A stretch of 64,000 bases of DNA from Shewanella sp. MBTL60-007. Its GTDB lineage: Bacteria > Pseudomonadota > Gammaproteobacteria > Enterobacterales > Shewanellaceae. The translations under genes were made by a program, and so were the position numbers. The stretch is from positions 1 through 64,000 of the forward strand of contig NZ_BPET01000008.1 of NCBI RefSeq assembly GCF_019654915.1. The letters run 5' to 3'. How positions within the stretch are numbered: the stretch's first letter is position 1; every line of letters begins with the position of its first letter. Shown in pieces: positions 40,444 to 49,922 of the stretch. The notes under the pieces are model-generated. The model saw only the letters and a list, made by a program, of their open reading frames with translations, made no database searches and was not told the DNA's origin.

Positions 40444-40486
40444 ACGTATTGGCATACGTTGCGCGTGCTTTCTTTGACCTAGAAAG
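40444..40486. repeat. Two adjacent palindromes upstream of purD
   Basis: ACGTAT / ATACGT with a four-base loop (40444-40459) and CTTTCT / AGAAAG (40468-40486). They lie in the purD leader. They may be a dispersed intergenic repeat; a PurR operator was considered but the spacing of GCAA and CGT does not fit. Confidence 0.45.
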
Positions 40487-40550
40487 AATGGCTTGCTCTA
40501 AATGTTAAAAATCAATTTTTAGAAGCTTGAGGCAAAGACCCTAAGGTGCG

Positions 40551-40585
40551 GAACCTAGAACCTAGAACCTAGAACCTAGAACCTA
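40551..40585. repeat. Heptanucleotide tandem repeat, second locus
   Basis: Four full copies plus a partial copy of TAGAACC between purH and purD. It is the same unit and orientation as the eight-copy array at 29280-29335. Confidence 0.92.
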
Positions 40586-40599
40586 AAGCTTCATATAAA

Positions 40600-42189
40600 T
40601 TAATGACGGAAGTGACGCATACCGGTAAATACCATTGCCATGCCGTGCTCGTCTGCCGCTGCGATGATCTCTTCATCGCGGATAGAGCCACCTGGCTGGA
40701 TGATACAGCTGATGCCAGCTTCTGCTGCGGCATCGATACCATCACGGAATGGGAAGAATGCATCCGATGCCATTACCGAGTTTTGTACTTCTAGACCTTC
40801 GTCAGCGGCTTTAATACCGGCAACTTTAGCACTGTAAACTCGGCTCATTTGGCCAGCGCCGACACCGATAGTCATGCTGTTTTTGGCATAAACAATCGCA
40901 TTTGATTTAACAAACTTAGCCACCTTCCAGCAGAACATTAAGTCTTTCATCTCATCAGCCGTTGGCTGACGTTTAGAAACCACCTTAACCTCGTCTAGTC
41001 CAACCATGCCTTGGTCGCGATCTTGTAGTAATAGGCCGCCGTTTACGCGCTTGTAATCTAGGCTGGTAGTCTTTGTTGCCCACTCACCGCACTCAAGTAA
41101 ACGTACGTTGGCTTTTGCAGCGACAACGTCGCGTGCTGCTTGGCTCACTTTAGGGGCAATGATCACTTCAACAAACTGGCGCTCTACAATCGCGCTAGCC
41201 GTTGCTGCATCTAGCTCGCCGTTAAATGCGATGATGCCACCGAAAGCTGAGGTTGGGTCAGTTTGGAATGCACGGTTGTAAGCTTCAAGCAGGTTTTCGC
41301 CAATTGCTACGCCACATGGGTTAGCGTGCTTAACGATCACACAAGCTGGCTCGTCAAACTCTTTTACACACTCAAGCGCTGAGTCGGTATCGGCGATGTT
41401 GTTGTATGAAAGCGCCTTACCTTGCAGCTGGACAGCTGTGGCAACAGAAGCTTCATCAAGGTTAGTGTCAACGTAGAAAGCGGCAGTCTGATGGCTGTTT
41501 TCGCCATAACGCAAGTCTTGCTTCTTAACCAGTTGAGTGTTGTAAGTGCGTGGGAACTTAGAGTCTTCATGACACTCGTCCTTGCTGTGTGCAGGTACTT
41601 TTGTGCCGAAGTAATTAGCAATCATGCCATCGTATGCAGCTGTGTGCTCAAACGCGGCAATCGCTAAGTCGAAGCGAGTTTCAAGTGTTGTGCTACCTTC
41701 GTTCGCTTGCATCTCTGCAATAACGCGGTCGTAGTCGTTAGCGTTAACTATGATTGTGGTGTCTTTGTGGTTTTTAGCGGTAGAGCGAACCATAGTCGGG
41801 CCGCCGATATCGATGTTTTCGATTGCATCGGCAAGTGTACAGCCTTCAGCTGCTACAGTTGCAGCGAACGGATACAAGTTAACAGCAACCAAGTCGATAG
41901 GTTTGATGTTGTTTTGTTCCATTACGATTTCGTCGATACCACGACGCGCTAAAATGCCGCCATGCACTTTAGGGTGCAGGGTTTTAACGCGGCCATCCAT
42001 GATCTCTGGGTGACCAGTATAATCTGATACTTCAATGACAGGCACACCATTATCAGCCAGAAGGCGTGCGGTGCCACCAGTAGAAAGTAGTTCAACACCT
42101 TGAGCATGCAGCGCTTGTGCAAACTCTAGGATTCCGGTTTTATCTGAAACGCTTAACAGCGCGCGACGAATAGGTCTGGCATTATTCAT
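40600..42189 (-). CDS. purH: Bifunctional AICAR transformylase / IMP cyclohydrolase
   Basis: The last two steps of IMP synthesis, 529 residues as in E. coli. The N-terminal MGS-like cyclohydrolase domain contains [11 protein letters not shown] and the C-terminal transformylase domain contains the catalytic Lys-His in [11 protein letters not shown] and the [11 protein letters not shown] and GAGQMSRV stretches. The ATG fits the family start. No PurR operator was found upstream by eye. Confidence 0.97.
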   Translation of the reverse strand: MNNARPIRRALLSVSDKTGILEFAQALHAQGVELLSTGGTARLLADNGVPVIEVSDYTGHPEIMDGRVKTLHPKVHGGILARRGIDEIVMEQNNIKPIDLVAVNLYPFAATVAAEGCTLADAIENIDIGGPTMVRSTAKNHKDTTIIVNANDYDRVIAEMQANEGSTTLETRFDLAIAAFEHTAAYDGMIANYFGTKVPAHSKDECHEDSKFPRTYNTQLVKKQDLRYGENSHQTAAFYVDTNLDEASVATAVQLQGKALSYNNIADTDSALECVKEFDEPACVIVKHANPCGVAIGENLLEAYNRAFQTDPTSAFGGIIAFNGELDAATASAIVERQFVEVIIAPKVSQAARDVVAAKANVRLLECGEWATKTTSLDYKRVNGGLLLQDRDQGMVGLDEVKVVSKRQPTADEMKDLMFCWKVAKFVKSNAIVYAKNSMTIGVGAGQMSRVYSAKVAGIKAADEGLEVQNSVMASDAFFPFRDGIDAAAEAGISCIIQPGGSIRDEEIIAAADEHGMAMVFTGMRHFRH

Positions 42190-42417
42190 TGTAGGTACAG
42201 GGTCCAGTAGTTATTTTTAAGGATCTTTCGGAAAACAGAACAGTCTCATGCCATATTGGCCTACACTGCTTTCCAAAAGTCCCTCAATTTTTATACCCTT
42301 TCGTCACGGCGCGCGTATTTTACCGTAAATTTGTAGTCGGCGGTGCTTTTTTCTGCGCGATTTCACAATACGTTCAGCAGAACAAGCTTTCTTGTTTATT
42401 TAAGCGCAGAATAAGAC

Positions 42418-42449
42418 TTGACCTTGGATACAACTCCAAGGTTTATACT
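42418..42449 (+). promoter_or_regulatory. MerR-type promoter and ZntR operator
   Basis: A -35 element TTGACC (42418-42423) and a -10 TATACT (42444-42449) are 20 bases apart, longer than the ideal 17. The spacer is filled by a perfect dyad, half-sites ACCTTGGA (42421-42428) and TCCAAGGT (42435-42442), six bases apart. This is the classic layout at which ZntR, CueR and MerR twist DNA to activate. It lies upstream of zntR, so the regulator is probably autoregulated together with the permease. Confidence 0.88.
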
Positions 42450-42547
42450 CTCGCCATTGTGGTGGCAAAAGCCTTGTGGTTTGTCGGTTTTATCGCTGGT
42501 TAATGCTTGAGTTGGAAACTGAATTTAAGATTGATTTGGAGCTAGGC

Positions 42548-43057
42548 ATGTATCGAATAGGTGAACTTGCGCAGCTGTGTGAGGTTAAGGCTGACACCTT
42601 AAGGTTTTATGAAAAGCACGGTTTGTTGGCACCATCTTCACGCACAGGTTCTGGTTACCGTATTTATACGGAAGCAGACGCCGAACGCTTGCGCTTTATT
42701 CTGCGCGCTAAGGCTGTGGGTTTTACTTTAGCGGAGATCACGGAGCTTTTGTCGATTGAACTCGATAAATCCAATTGGGCCTGCGCAGATGTAAAAGGCA
42801 TGGTAGACGACAAGTTGGCGAATGTTGAAGCTAAAATTGCAGAGCTGAATCATTTTCAATTGTCTCTGCAAAGGTTGTCGCAAGCTTGCTGTGGAGGCCC
42901 TGAAAGTGCAGAGCATTGCTCAATACTCGAAGCATTAGAATCAAATACTGACAGCATCCGCTGTGAAAATGACACCCATGCTCATGATCAAAAGCAGTTC
43001 ACTAAAAGCTGCACGGATAGAGCGAATGCTAAATCGACAACTAAATCGAATACTTAA
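42548..43057 (+). CDS. zntR: MerR-family zinc-responsive activator ZntR
   Basis: A 169-residue metal sensor. The N-terminal MerR helix-turn-helix starts MYRIGELAQLCEVKADTLR; a dimerisation helix follows; the metal loop holds CCGG and C-S-I-L-E (ACCGGPESAEHCSILEALE spans it) and a further Cys near residue 79, the ZntR pattern. The tail after residue 135 carries extra His, Cys and Asp residues not found in E. coli ZntR. The frame runs upstream, but the ATG at 42548 has GGAG in place and matches the family start. The metal selectivity (Zn or also Cu/Cd) is inferred. Confidence 0.85.
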   Translation: MYRIGELAQLCEVKADTLRFYEKHGLLAPSSRTGSGYRIYTEADAERLRFILRAKAVGFTLAEITELLSIELDKSNWACADVKGMVDDKLANVEAKIAELNHFQLSLQRLSQACCGGPESAEHCSILEALESNTDSIRCENDTHAHDQKQFTKSCTDRANAKSTTKSNT

Positions 43058-43078
43058 GAATATACGTGAGAAGTAGTT

Positions 43079-44437
43079 ATGTTATTAGAAAACTTTATTG
43101 AGCTGTTTCTAGAGTCGGCTCCTTGGCTTTTGCTCGGGCTAGTACTGGCTGGTATGTTGAAAATGTTCGTGCCTATGGTCTGGATGCAAAAGCAGCTTGG
43201 CGGTCACGGCATTAAAACCACAGTTAAGGCAGCGGTACTGGGTGCGCCTCTACCTTTGTGTTCTTGCGGCGTTATTCCTGCGGCGGTGGGTTTACGCCGT
43301 AGTGGTGCATCGAAAGCAGCAACTACCTCATTTTTAGTTTCAACTCCAGAAACCGGTGTCGACTCAGTAACAGTATCTTATGTGTTACTCGGGCCATTCA
43401 TGGCGATTGTGAGGCCAATAGCCGCAGTTGTCAGTGCGATTGTAGCTGGTCTATTAGTCGGGCGAGATGACGATGACGGTAAGCCCGTTGCTAGCGCAGC
43501 AGCTAAGCTCGGCTCAGAGCCTCAAGCCGAGCCTGCAACATCTTGTTGTAGTAGCAAACAGGCAGCGCCGAAAGCAGAGCCTGTCAGCTCATGTTGTAGC
43601 AGTAAAAAGGTCGAGCCTGTAGTAGAAGTTAAGGCTGAAAAAGCCTCTTGCTGCAGTAGTAAAAAAGCTACCGAGATTGTTGAGCCTAAATTGGAAAAAC
43701 CTTCGTGTTGCTCAAGTAAGGCACCAGCAGTGGTATCAGTAGCAGAAAAGTCATCTTGTTGCAGTAGCAAGAAAGTGGATACTGCGAGTCATGCCCACAA
43801 AGGTGACGAAGCTGAAAGCTGCTGTGAATCGACCAGAGATGTGGCAACGGAGCTAAAAGGCACCTCTATTATTAGTCGTATCGGTAAGGGTCTACATTAC
43901 GCGGCGACCGATCTTGTGCGTGATACTACCGTTTGGTTGTTGATCGGCCTGTTCTTCGCTGCATTGGTACAAACCTACGTGCCAGGTGATTTTATGGCTA
44001 AGTGGGGCGATGGTATTTTGGCTATGTTGGTGATGGTACTTATCTCTGTGCCAATGTATATCTGCGCCACGGCATCTACGCCAATCGCAGCGGGACTGCT
44101 ATTAGCAGGTGTATCTCCCGGTGCAGTATTGGTGTTTATGTTAGCCGGTCCAGCGACCAATATTGCCACCTTAGGTGTGGTGACTAAAGAGCTAGGTAAG
44201 CGTGCGCTCTATGGCTACTTAGGCGGCGTATTAGGCGTGGCGCTAGTATCAGGTATATTAGTTAACTACCTAGTCGACACCTTTGGTTTTGTGGTGATGC
44301 CTCAAATTGGTGAGCAGCATGAGCTATTGCCTGCCAGTATCGTCTACACCTCGGGTGTTATTTTAGCGATACTGATGGCTAAAGTGTTCCTTGATAAGCT
44401 TCCTAAAAATTGGTGGCGTCGAGATTGCTGTTCATAA
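43079..44437 (+). CDS. Cu/Zn efflux permease of the SO_0444 type, with cysteine-pair loop
   Basis: A polytopic inner-membrane permease (DUF318/ArsP-like superfamily), 452 residues. Two homologous membrane halves (about 1-140 and 265-440) each carry a conserved motif; the first has PLCSCGVIPAA. The central loop (about residues 150-250) has five copies of Cys-Cys-Ser-Ser-Lys plus a Cys-Cys-Glu, and another Cys pair ends the protein (RRDCCS). NCBI uses the name SO_0444 family Cu/Zn efflux transporter for this type. It follows zntR by 21 bases under a metal-responsive promoter. The loop presumably binds metal; transport direction and substrate are inferred. Confidence 0.8.
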   Translation: MLLENFIELFLESAPWLLLGLVLAGMLKMFVPMVWMQKQLGGHGIKTTVKAAVLGAPLPLCSCGVIPAAVGLRRSGASKAATTSFLVSTPETGVDSVTVSYVLLGPFMAIVRPIAAVVSAIVAGLLVGRDDDDGKPVASAAAKLGSEPQAEPATSCCSSKQAAPKAEPVSSCCSSKKVEPVVEVKAEKASCCSSKKATEIVEPKLEKPSCCSSKAPAVVSVAEKSSCCSSKKVDTASHAHKGDEAESCCESTRDVATELKGTSIISRIGKGLHYAATDLVRDTTVWLLIGLFFAALVQTYVPGDFMAKWGDGILAMLVMVLISVPMYICATASTPIAAGLLLAGVSPGAVLVFMLAGPATNIATLGVVTKELGKRALYGYLGGVLGVALVSGILVNYLVDTFGFVVMPQIGEQHELLPASIVYTSGVILAILMAKVFLDKLPKNWWRRDCCS

Positions 44438-44446
44438 CTAGAATTA

Positions 44447-44458
44447 TACTGATTGGTA
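44447..44458. repeat. Solitary copy of the MITE terminal repeat
   Basis: TACTGATTGGTA, the same 12-base end as the element at 9508-9788, here flanked by TTA and TTA but with no partner end nearby. It could be the remnant of an element that was lost. Confidence 0.5.
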
Positions 44459-44494
44459 TTAAACAACCTTTGCAGGGAATTGTTTGATTAGGTA

Positions 44495-44521
44495 AAAGGC
44501 ACTCATTTGAGTGCCTTTTTG
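44495..44521 (+). terminator. Terminator of zntR-permease operon
   Basis: Hairpin AAAGGCACTC / GAGTGCCTTT with a four-base loop, followed by T residues, 57 bases after the permease stop. Confidence 0.88.
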
Positions 44522-44605
44522 TTTTTGGGCTAATATGTGATGAGTGCTAGTGATGATCCTAAGTAGCCCGCAATATGGTCAATCACACGAACAAAAGGAC
44601 CTGTC

Positions 44606-45289
44606 ATGAAAAAACTTCTAGTTAGCCTGTTTCTCACCTTAGCGATGATAGCTTGTTCCGAACCATCTAAACCGGATGCTGGCGGTAACCTTGTTGAAGG
44701 ATTTGTCGAAGGCGTGCATTACCGTGTGTTAGCGACCCCTATTCCCGTAAGCAGCGATAATATTTCGGTCACCGAGTTTTTTTGGTATGGCTGCCCCCAC
44801 TGTGAACTGTTTGAAAAGCCGCTGCACAAGTGGGAACAAACTATGGGCGATGGGGTACAACTGGTACAATCGCCAGCGGTGTGGAATCAGGCGATGAAGT
44901 TACATGCCAAGGTGTTTTTTATCGTACAGCAGATGCCAGATAAACAAAAAATCCATACGGCTTTATTTGGAGAGGTGATGGATTTGCGAGAAATTACCGA
45001 TCTCAAGCAACAGCAATCAAAGTTAGGTCATTTCTTAAATGGTTACGGTTTAACGCAGCAGGAGTTTACCGAGAAGCTTAACTCCGAAGAGATCAAGTCT
45101 AAGCTTAAGCAGGCGATGCAGATTATGTCATCGGCCGAGATCCGAAGTACGCCAACCATATTAGTCAATGGCCGCTATATCGTGCTGAATGAATCGGCAA
45201 CTTCAGCTGAGCAGGTGATGGAAATTGCCAGTTACTTAGTTGAATTGGAAAAAGCTAGGTTGGCCACCCTAAATGCCGGCAAGAGTTAG
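44606..45289 (+). CDS. DsbA-like thiol:disulfide interchange lipoprotein
   Basis: A thioredoxin-fold protein of 227 residues. The N-terminal signal ends in a lipobox-like MIAC, with Cys17 followed by Ser-Glu, so it is probably a lipoprotein; a plain signal peptide is less likely. The active site CPHC (about residues 62-65, in FFWYGCPHCEL) is the DsbA motif, and the cis-Pro is in STPTILVNG. The long helical insert is typical for DsbA. It lies between the permease and the formate dehydrogenase cluster but has its own ribosome binding site (AGGAC). Partner and substrate are not known. Confidence 0.85.
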   Translation: MKKLLVSLFLTLAMIACSEPSKPDAGGNLVEGFVEGVHYRVLATPIPVSSDNISVTEFFWYGCPHCELFEKPLHKWEQTMGDGVQLVQSPAVWNQAMKLHAKVFFIVQQMPDKQKIHTALFGEVMDLREITDLKQQQSKLGHFLNGYGLTQQEFTEKLNSEEIKSKLKQAMQIMSSAEIRSTPTILVNGRYIVLNESATSAEQVMEIASYLVELEKARLATLNAGKS

Positions 45290-45886
45290 CGTCATAAATA
45301 ACGCCGTTATGGTTGAAAACTCACCAACAGTCGAATTGAAAATTTCGAAACAACAAGGTTGATTGGTTGGTGGGGAAAATTTACTCAACGGCAAATCATT
45401 CTATTTTTAGGTCTGATAGAACATTGCAGTACATGATGTGGTGGTTTTGGGTGTGCCATATTGTCTAAGCTAGACCAGCTCGCGGCTAGCATCAAGGCTG
45501 TCAGAGTTTGTTATTAAAAAGCTGTTATTGGGCTGTCAGTTCCATTACCTATTGCTAGGCGTGCTCTCACGCCTCTTCCTGTTTATCACTCTCTACTTCC
45601 CCTTAAATCTATTTAACATCTAATTCGCATTGCCAGTGAGACATAATGTCTTACCTTTGTGGGTCAATATGTCCGATTGTTATTCGTTAGTTTGTTTTGG
45701 TGTTTTATTCTGTTTTTGTCTCTATTTTATCGCCTTTGCGGCTCTTTGATTTGATTCTTTGTCAATTTTTAGTGTTTTATTTTATTGTGATTTTAGTGTG
45801 ATCTTTGTCGTGTGTTATAAATTGTTCGTATAGCTGACTTTGAGGATAATCGGTTCGCGTTAATTAGCCTTTGTTGAGCTTGTGGC
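45290..45886. other. Long intergenic region upstream of the formate dehydrogenase operon
   Basis: About 600 bases, T-rich and without a gene. TGTGA motifs occur near 45786 and 45798 but do not form a clean CRP palindrome. No FNR-type dyad (TTGAT-N4-ATCAA) was found. The promoter of fdnG should lie in the right half (for example near 45820-45850). Confidence 0.4.
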
Positions 45887-45966
45887 TAGTCGCACAGGTT
45901 GGACTAAAAGTGGATTAGCGGGAAAACCAAAGCTACGTGCCGAGATGAGTTAGTCGGCCAGAGTAG
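45887..45966 (+). promoter_or_regulatory. Structured leader upstream of fdnG
   Basis: Two stems can be drawn in the 105 bases before the start codon: TAGTC / GACTA (45887-45906) and a long hairpin CTAC-TGCCGA / TCGGCCA-GTAG (45933-45966). The second ends 25 bases before the ATG, near the ribosome binding site. The layout resembles a riboswitch or other cis-regulatory RNA; a molybdenum cofactor riboswitch is one possibility because the product is a molybdenum or tungsten enzyme. The match to any known class is unproven. Confidence 0.35.
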
Positions 45967-45991
45967 AAAATACTAATTGTGTGAGGGTTAT

Positions 45992-48900
45992 ATGGACAGA
46001 CGACAGTTTTTTAAACTGTGTGCCTGCGGAGCGACCACATCGGCCATATCAGCATTGGGATTAATGCCCGGTACTGCCATGGCGGCGCCTCGTGAGTATA
46101 AGTTGTTGAAAGCAAAAGAGACCCGCAATAACTGCTGTTATTGCTCAGTGGGTTGTGGCTTGTTGATGTACAGCTATGGCAGCAATGGTAAAAACGCCGA
46201 GAAAGCGATTTTCCACATTGAAGGCGATGCCGACCATCCGGTTAACCGTGGCGCATTATGCCCTAAAGGTGCGGGTCTAGTGGACTATGTGAATAGCCCT
46301 AACCGTAACCATTTCCCTGAAGTGCGTGAGGCAGGCTCTAACGAGTGGAAGCGCATCAGTTGGAATGAGGCATTTAGCCGTATCGCTCGTTTGATGAAAG
46401 ACGATCGCGATGAAAACTTTATTGAAAAAAATAGTGATGGCATCACAGTAAACCGTTGGTTGAGTACAGGCATGATGACTTCGTCTGCACAGCCAAACGA
46501 AGGTGGCTTCATCACTCATAAGTTTGCTCGTTCTCTTGGCCTAGTGGCCATCGACACTATTGCGCGTAACTGACACTCCCCAACGGTAGCAAGTCTTGCT
46601 CCAACATTTGGGCGCGGTGCCATGACCAACCACTGGATCGATATTAAGAACTCTAATGTAGTGGTGATCATGGGCGGTAATGCCGCCGAGGCACATCCTG
46701 TCGGTTTTGGTTGGGTTACAGAAGCCATGGAACACAATAACGCCAAGTTGGTGGTTGTGGATCCGCGCTTTAACCGCAGCGCAGCATTAGCTGATTGTTA
46801 TGCACCACTTCGTAGTGGTACTGATATCGCATTCCTTTTAGGTCTTTGTCGATACCTCATTGATACTAAACAAGTTAACTACGAGTATGTCAAAGCGTAT
46901 ACCAACGCAAGTTACATAGTCCGTGAAGATTTCGAATTCAATGAAGGCCTATTTAGTGGTTTTGATGAGAGTAGCCGCAGCTACGACAAAGAAACTTGGT
47001 ACTACGAACTTGATGAAGATGGTTACGCCAAAGTCGATGAAACTTACGAGCATCCTCGCTGTGTGTGGAACTTGCTAAAGAAGCATGTGGATCGTTACGA
47101 CTTCGAGACTGTCAGTAATATTACCGGCACACCAGTTGAAGACTATGAAAAGGTTTGTGCGCTTATCGGTAGCACACACACTCACAATAGAGTGGCGACC
47201 TTTATGTATGCGCTAGGCTGGACTCACCACACTAAAGGCGCACAGAACATCCGTTCTATGGCATTAGTGCAGTTACTGCTAGGTAACATCGGTGTGTTAG
47301 GTGGTGGTGTAAACGCGTTGCGTGGTCACTCGAACGTACAGGGCGCAACCGACATGGGTCTGCTTTGCCAGAACCTGCCAGGTTACTTAAAGCTTCCAAA
47401 TGACAAGGATACAGACTTAGCCACATACCTAGATAACTATACGCCTAAGGCGTTGCGTCCAGGCCAAACAAACTATTGGTCTAACTATCCAAAGTTCTTT
47501 ATCTCGCAGATGAAGAGTTTCTGGGGCGAGCATGCAACTGCAGCTAATAGCTTTGGTTATGACTGGTTACCTAAGTGGGACCTACAGTACGACTACACCA
47601 AGCATATCGACATGATGTACAAGGGCCAAGTTAATGGTTACTTCGTGCAGGGGGTTAACGCGATTAACTCTATGCCAAACCGTAACAAGACCTTAGCGGC
47701 GTTATGTAAGCTTAAGTACTTGGTTGTAATGGATCCATTGGCGACAGAAACCTCATTGTTCTGGCAAAAAGCCGGTGAGTTCAACGACGTACAGCCAAGC
47801 GAAATTCAAACAGAAGTATTCCGCCTGCCGACAACGTTATTTGCTGAAGAAGAAGGCTGTATCGTTAACTCGGGGCGCTGGATGCAGTGGCACTGGAAGG
47901 GCGCGAACCCGCCGGGTGAGTCTAAGCCAGATGCTGAGATCCTATCGGGGATCTTGATGAAGCTGCGTGAGCTCTATAAAGCCGAAGGCGGTGTGTTGCC
48001 GGAGCCAATTGAAGCGGTTAACTGGGCTGGTTATCACGATCCACACTTCCCACATGGCGAAGAGGTGGCAAAAGAGCTGAACGGTATTGACCTTAAAACG
48101 GGCAAGCAGCTCGATAGCTTTAGTCAGTTAAAAGATGACGGTAGTACCTCTTGTGGTTGTTGGATCTATTCGGGCTGTTGGACCGAAGAAGGCAACATGA
48201 TGGCGCGTCGTGATAATTCCGATACCTCAGGTAAGGGGATTACCCCAGGTTGGGCATTTGCTTGGCCGCAAAACCGTCGCGTGCTGTATAACCGCGCATC
48301 CTGCGATGTGAACGGTAAGCCTTGGGATCCAAAACGCATGATCCTTGAGTGGGATCAGGGTAAATGGCATGGCATCGATGTGGGCGACTTCAATATGAAG
48401 TTACCGCCACAAGAGTCTGCGCATCCATTTATCATGCAGCCTGAAGGTGTAGGGCGTTTCTTCTCGCTAAAAATGCTAGCGGAGGGACCATTCCCTGAGC
48501 ATTACGAGCCAATGGAATCGCCAATTGGCACTAACCCATTGCACCCGAATGTGATCAGTAACCCAGCGGTACGTTTGTTAGAAGGCGTTCAAGAAACCTT
48601 AGGTTCACATAAGGAGTTCCCTTATGTATGTACCACCTACTCGTTAACAGAGCACTTTAACTTCTGGACTATTCACTGTCGTCTAGCGGCTATTTCAATG
48701 CCTGAAACCTTTGTTGAGCTGGATGAAATTCTAGCGGCACAGAAAGGTATTGCTAACGGCGATTGGGTTCGAGTCAGCTCTAAGCGCGGTAGTTTGCTAA
48801 CTAAAGCACTAGTGACTAAGCGTCTACAACCACTCAAGGTTCACGGCAAGATGGTGCATACGGTTGGCTTACCTCGTCATGGTGGTCATAGCGGATTAAC

Positions 48901-49012
48901 CCGCAGAAGTTACAGCTGTAACGTACTGACCACGGAAGTGGGCGATGCTAATACTCAGGTGCCTGAGTTTAAGGCATTCCTTGTGGATATCACTAAGGCT
49001 GAGGGAGTGTAA
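45992..49012 (+). CDS. fdnG: Selenocysteine-containing formate dehydrogenase, major subunit
   Basis: The catalytic subunit of periplasm-facing formate dehydrogenase, 1006 residues. It carries a Tat signal (DRRQFFKLCA), an N-terminal 4Fe-4S site (CCYCSVGC), and the molybdopterin domains. An in-frame TGA at 46571-46573 (residue 194) is read as selenocysteine; the downstream translation continues in frame with the conserved HSPTVASLAPTFGRGA sequence. The position matches Sec196 of E. coli FdnG. The ATG at 45992 with AGGG upstream is preferred to a TTG at 45977. Next to fdnH, fdnI, fdhE and the sel genes. Confidence 0.95.
46571..46612 (+). promoter_or_regulatory. Selenocysteine codon with SECIS element
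   Basis: The UGA is followed directly by a stem-loop region with AGCAA and TTGCT arms (46588-46600) flanked by CCAAC and TTTGG. The sequence is close to that of the E. coli fdnG SECIS. SelB encoded downstream would bind it. The position immediately 3' of the UGA is the bacterial rule. Confidence 0.85.
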
Positions 49013-49014
49013 TC

Positions 49015-49917
49015 ATGTCTTCTCAAGATATTATTTTAAGCTCTGGCACATCAGAGCTCACCCCTGCAGCGCAGGTACGCCGCAAGTTAAGCAAGGTCGC
49101 TAAGTTATTCGATGCGACTAAGTGTAACGGTTGTAAGGCATGTCAGGTGTCTTGTTCAGAATGGAACGACCTTAGAGCGCCAATTGGTAGCTTCCAAGGG
49201 ACTTACCAAAACCCAATGGATCTGTCTTCTGAGTGTTGGACACTGATGAAGTACAACGAAGTTGAAGAGAACAACCAGTTGCGTTGGCGTTTTACTCACA
49301 ACGCATGCATGCACTGTGACGATCCTGCTTGCTTAACGGCTTGCTCGACCAAAGGTGCCATCGTTCAACGGGCTAACGGCGTAGTCGATTTTGACTCCGA
49401 TAAGTGTACTGGTTGTGGCTACTGCGTGTCGGCTTGTCCGTTCGATGTACCAAGACTCGACCCTATCGATCAAAAGGCCTACAAGTGCAGCATGTGTTCA
49501 GACCGCCTGCAAGTGGGGCAAGAGCCTGCATGTGTGAAGTCTTGTGTTACTGGTGCGCTGAAGTTTGGTACCCGTGAAGACATGTTGTTTATCGCAGATC
49601 TTAGAATCAAAGAGCTGCATAAACGAGGCTTTGTTAATGCAGGTCTATACAACCCAGAGGGTGTGGGTGGTACAGGCATGATGATGATCCTGCATGATGT
49701 TAGCAAGCCGCAAGACTACGGTTTACCTGCCGATCCGAAAACGAGCGTGCCGGTGAAACTGTGGCAAGACGTGGTTAAGCCACTGGGTACCGCGGGTATT
49801 CTCGCAACCGTGGCGGTGGCCTGTCTACACCGTATCACTGTGGGGCGTAACATCGTTGAAGAAGATGAGCCAGCAGCGTTTGACCACACTCACTCAGATA
49901 AGTCAGATAAGGAGTAA
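49015..49917 (+). CDS. fdnH: Formate dehydrogenase iron-sulfur subunit
   Basis: The electron-transfer subunit, 300 residues, with four 4Fe-4S sites. The cysteine clusters are CNGCKACQVSC, CMHCDDPACLTAC, CTGCGYCVSAC and CSMCSDRLQ with CVKSC. One C-terminal membrane helix (GILATVAVACL, about residues 262-278) anchors it. It starts two bases after the fdnG stop. It passes electrons from the catalytic subunit to the cytochrome b subunit. Confidence 0.95.
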   Translation: MSSQDIILSSGTSELTPAAQVRRKLSKVAKLFDATKCNGCKACQVSCSEWNDLRAPIGSFQGTYQNPMDLSSECWTLMKYNEVEENNQLRWRFTHNACMHCDDPACLTACSTKGAIVQRANGVVDFDSDKCTGCGYCVSACPFDVPRLDPIDQKAYKCSMCSDRLQVGQEPACVKSCVTGALKFGTREDMLFIADLRIKELHKRGFVNAGLYNPEGVGGTGMMMILHDVSKPQDYGLPADPKTSVPVKLWQDVVKPLGTAGILATVAVACLHRITVGRNIVEEDEPAAFDHTHSDKSDKE

Positions 49918-49922
49918 CGCTC

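Noticed and set aside
40440..40470. Possible PurR operator upstream of purD
   Set aside because: GCAA and CGT are present but the spacing and symmetry do not fit the PurR consensus; the sequence is better explained as two palindromes.
45780..45815. Possible CRP site upstream of fdnG
   Set aside because: Two TGTGA motifs occur in direct order, but no proper inverted half-site is present.
46571..46573. In-frame stop codon splitting the formate dehydrogenase gene, suggesting a pseudogene
   Set aside because: The reading frame continues with conserved sequence, the position equals the selenocysteine of E. coli FdnG, a SECIS-like stem follows, and selA, selB and selC are nearby.
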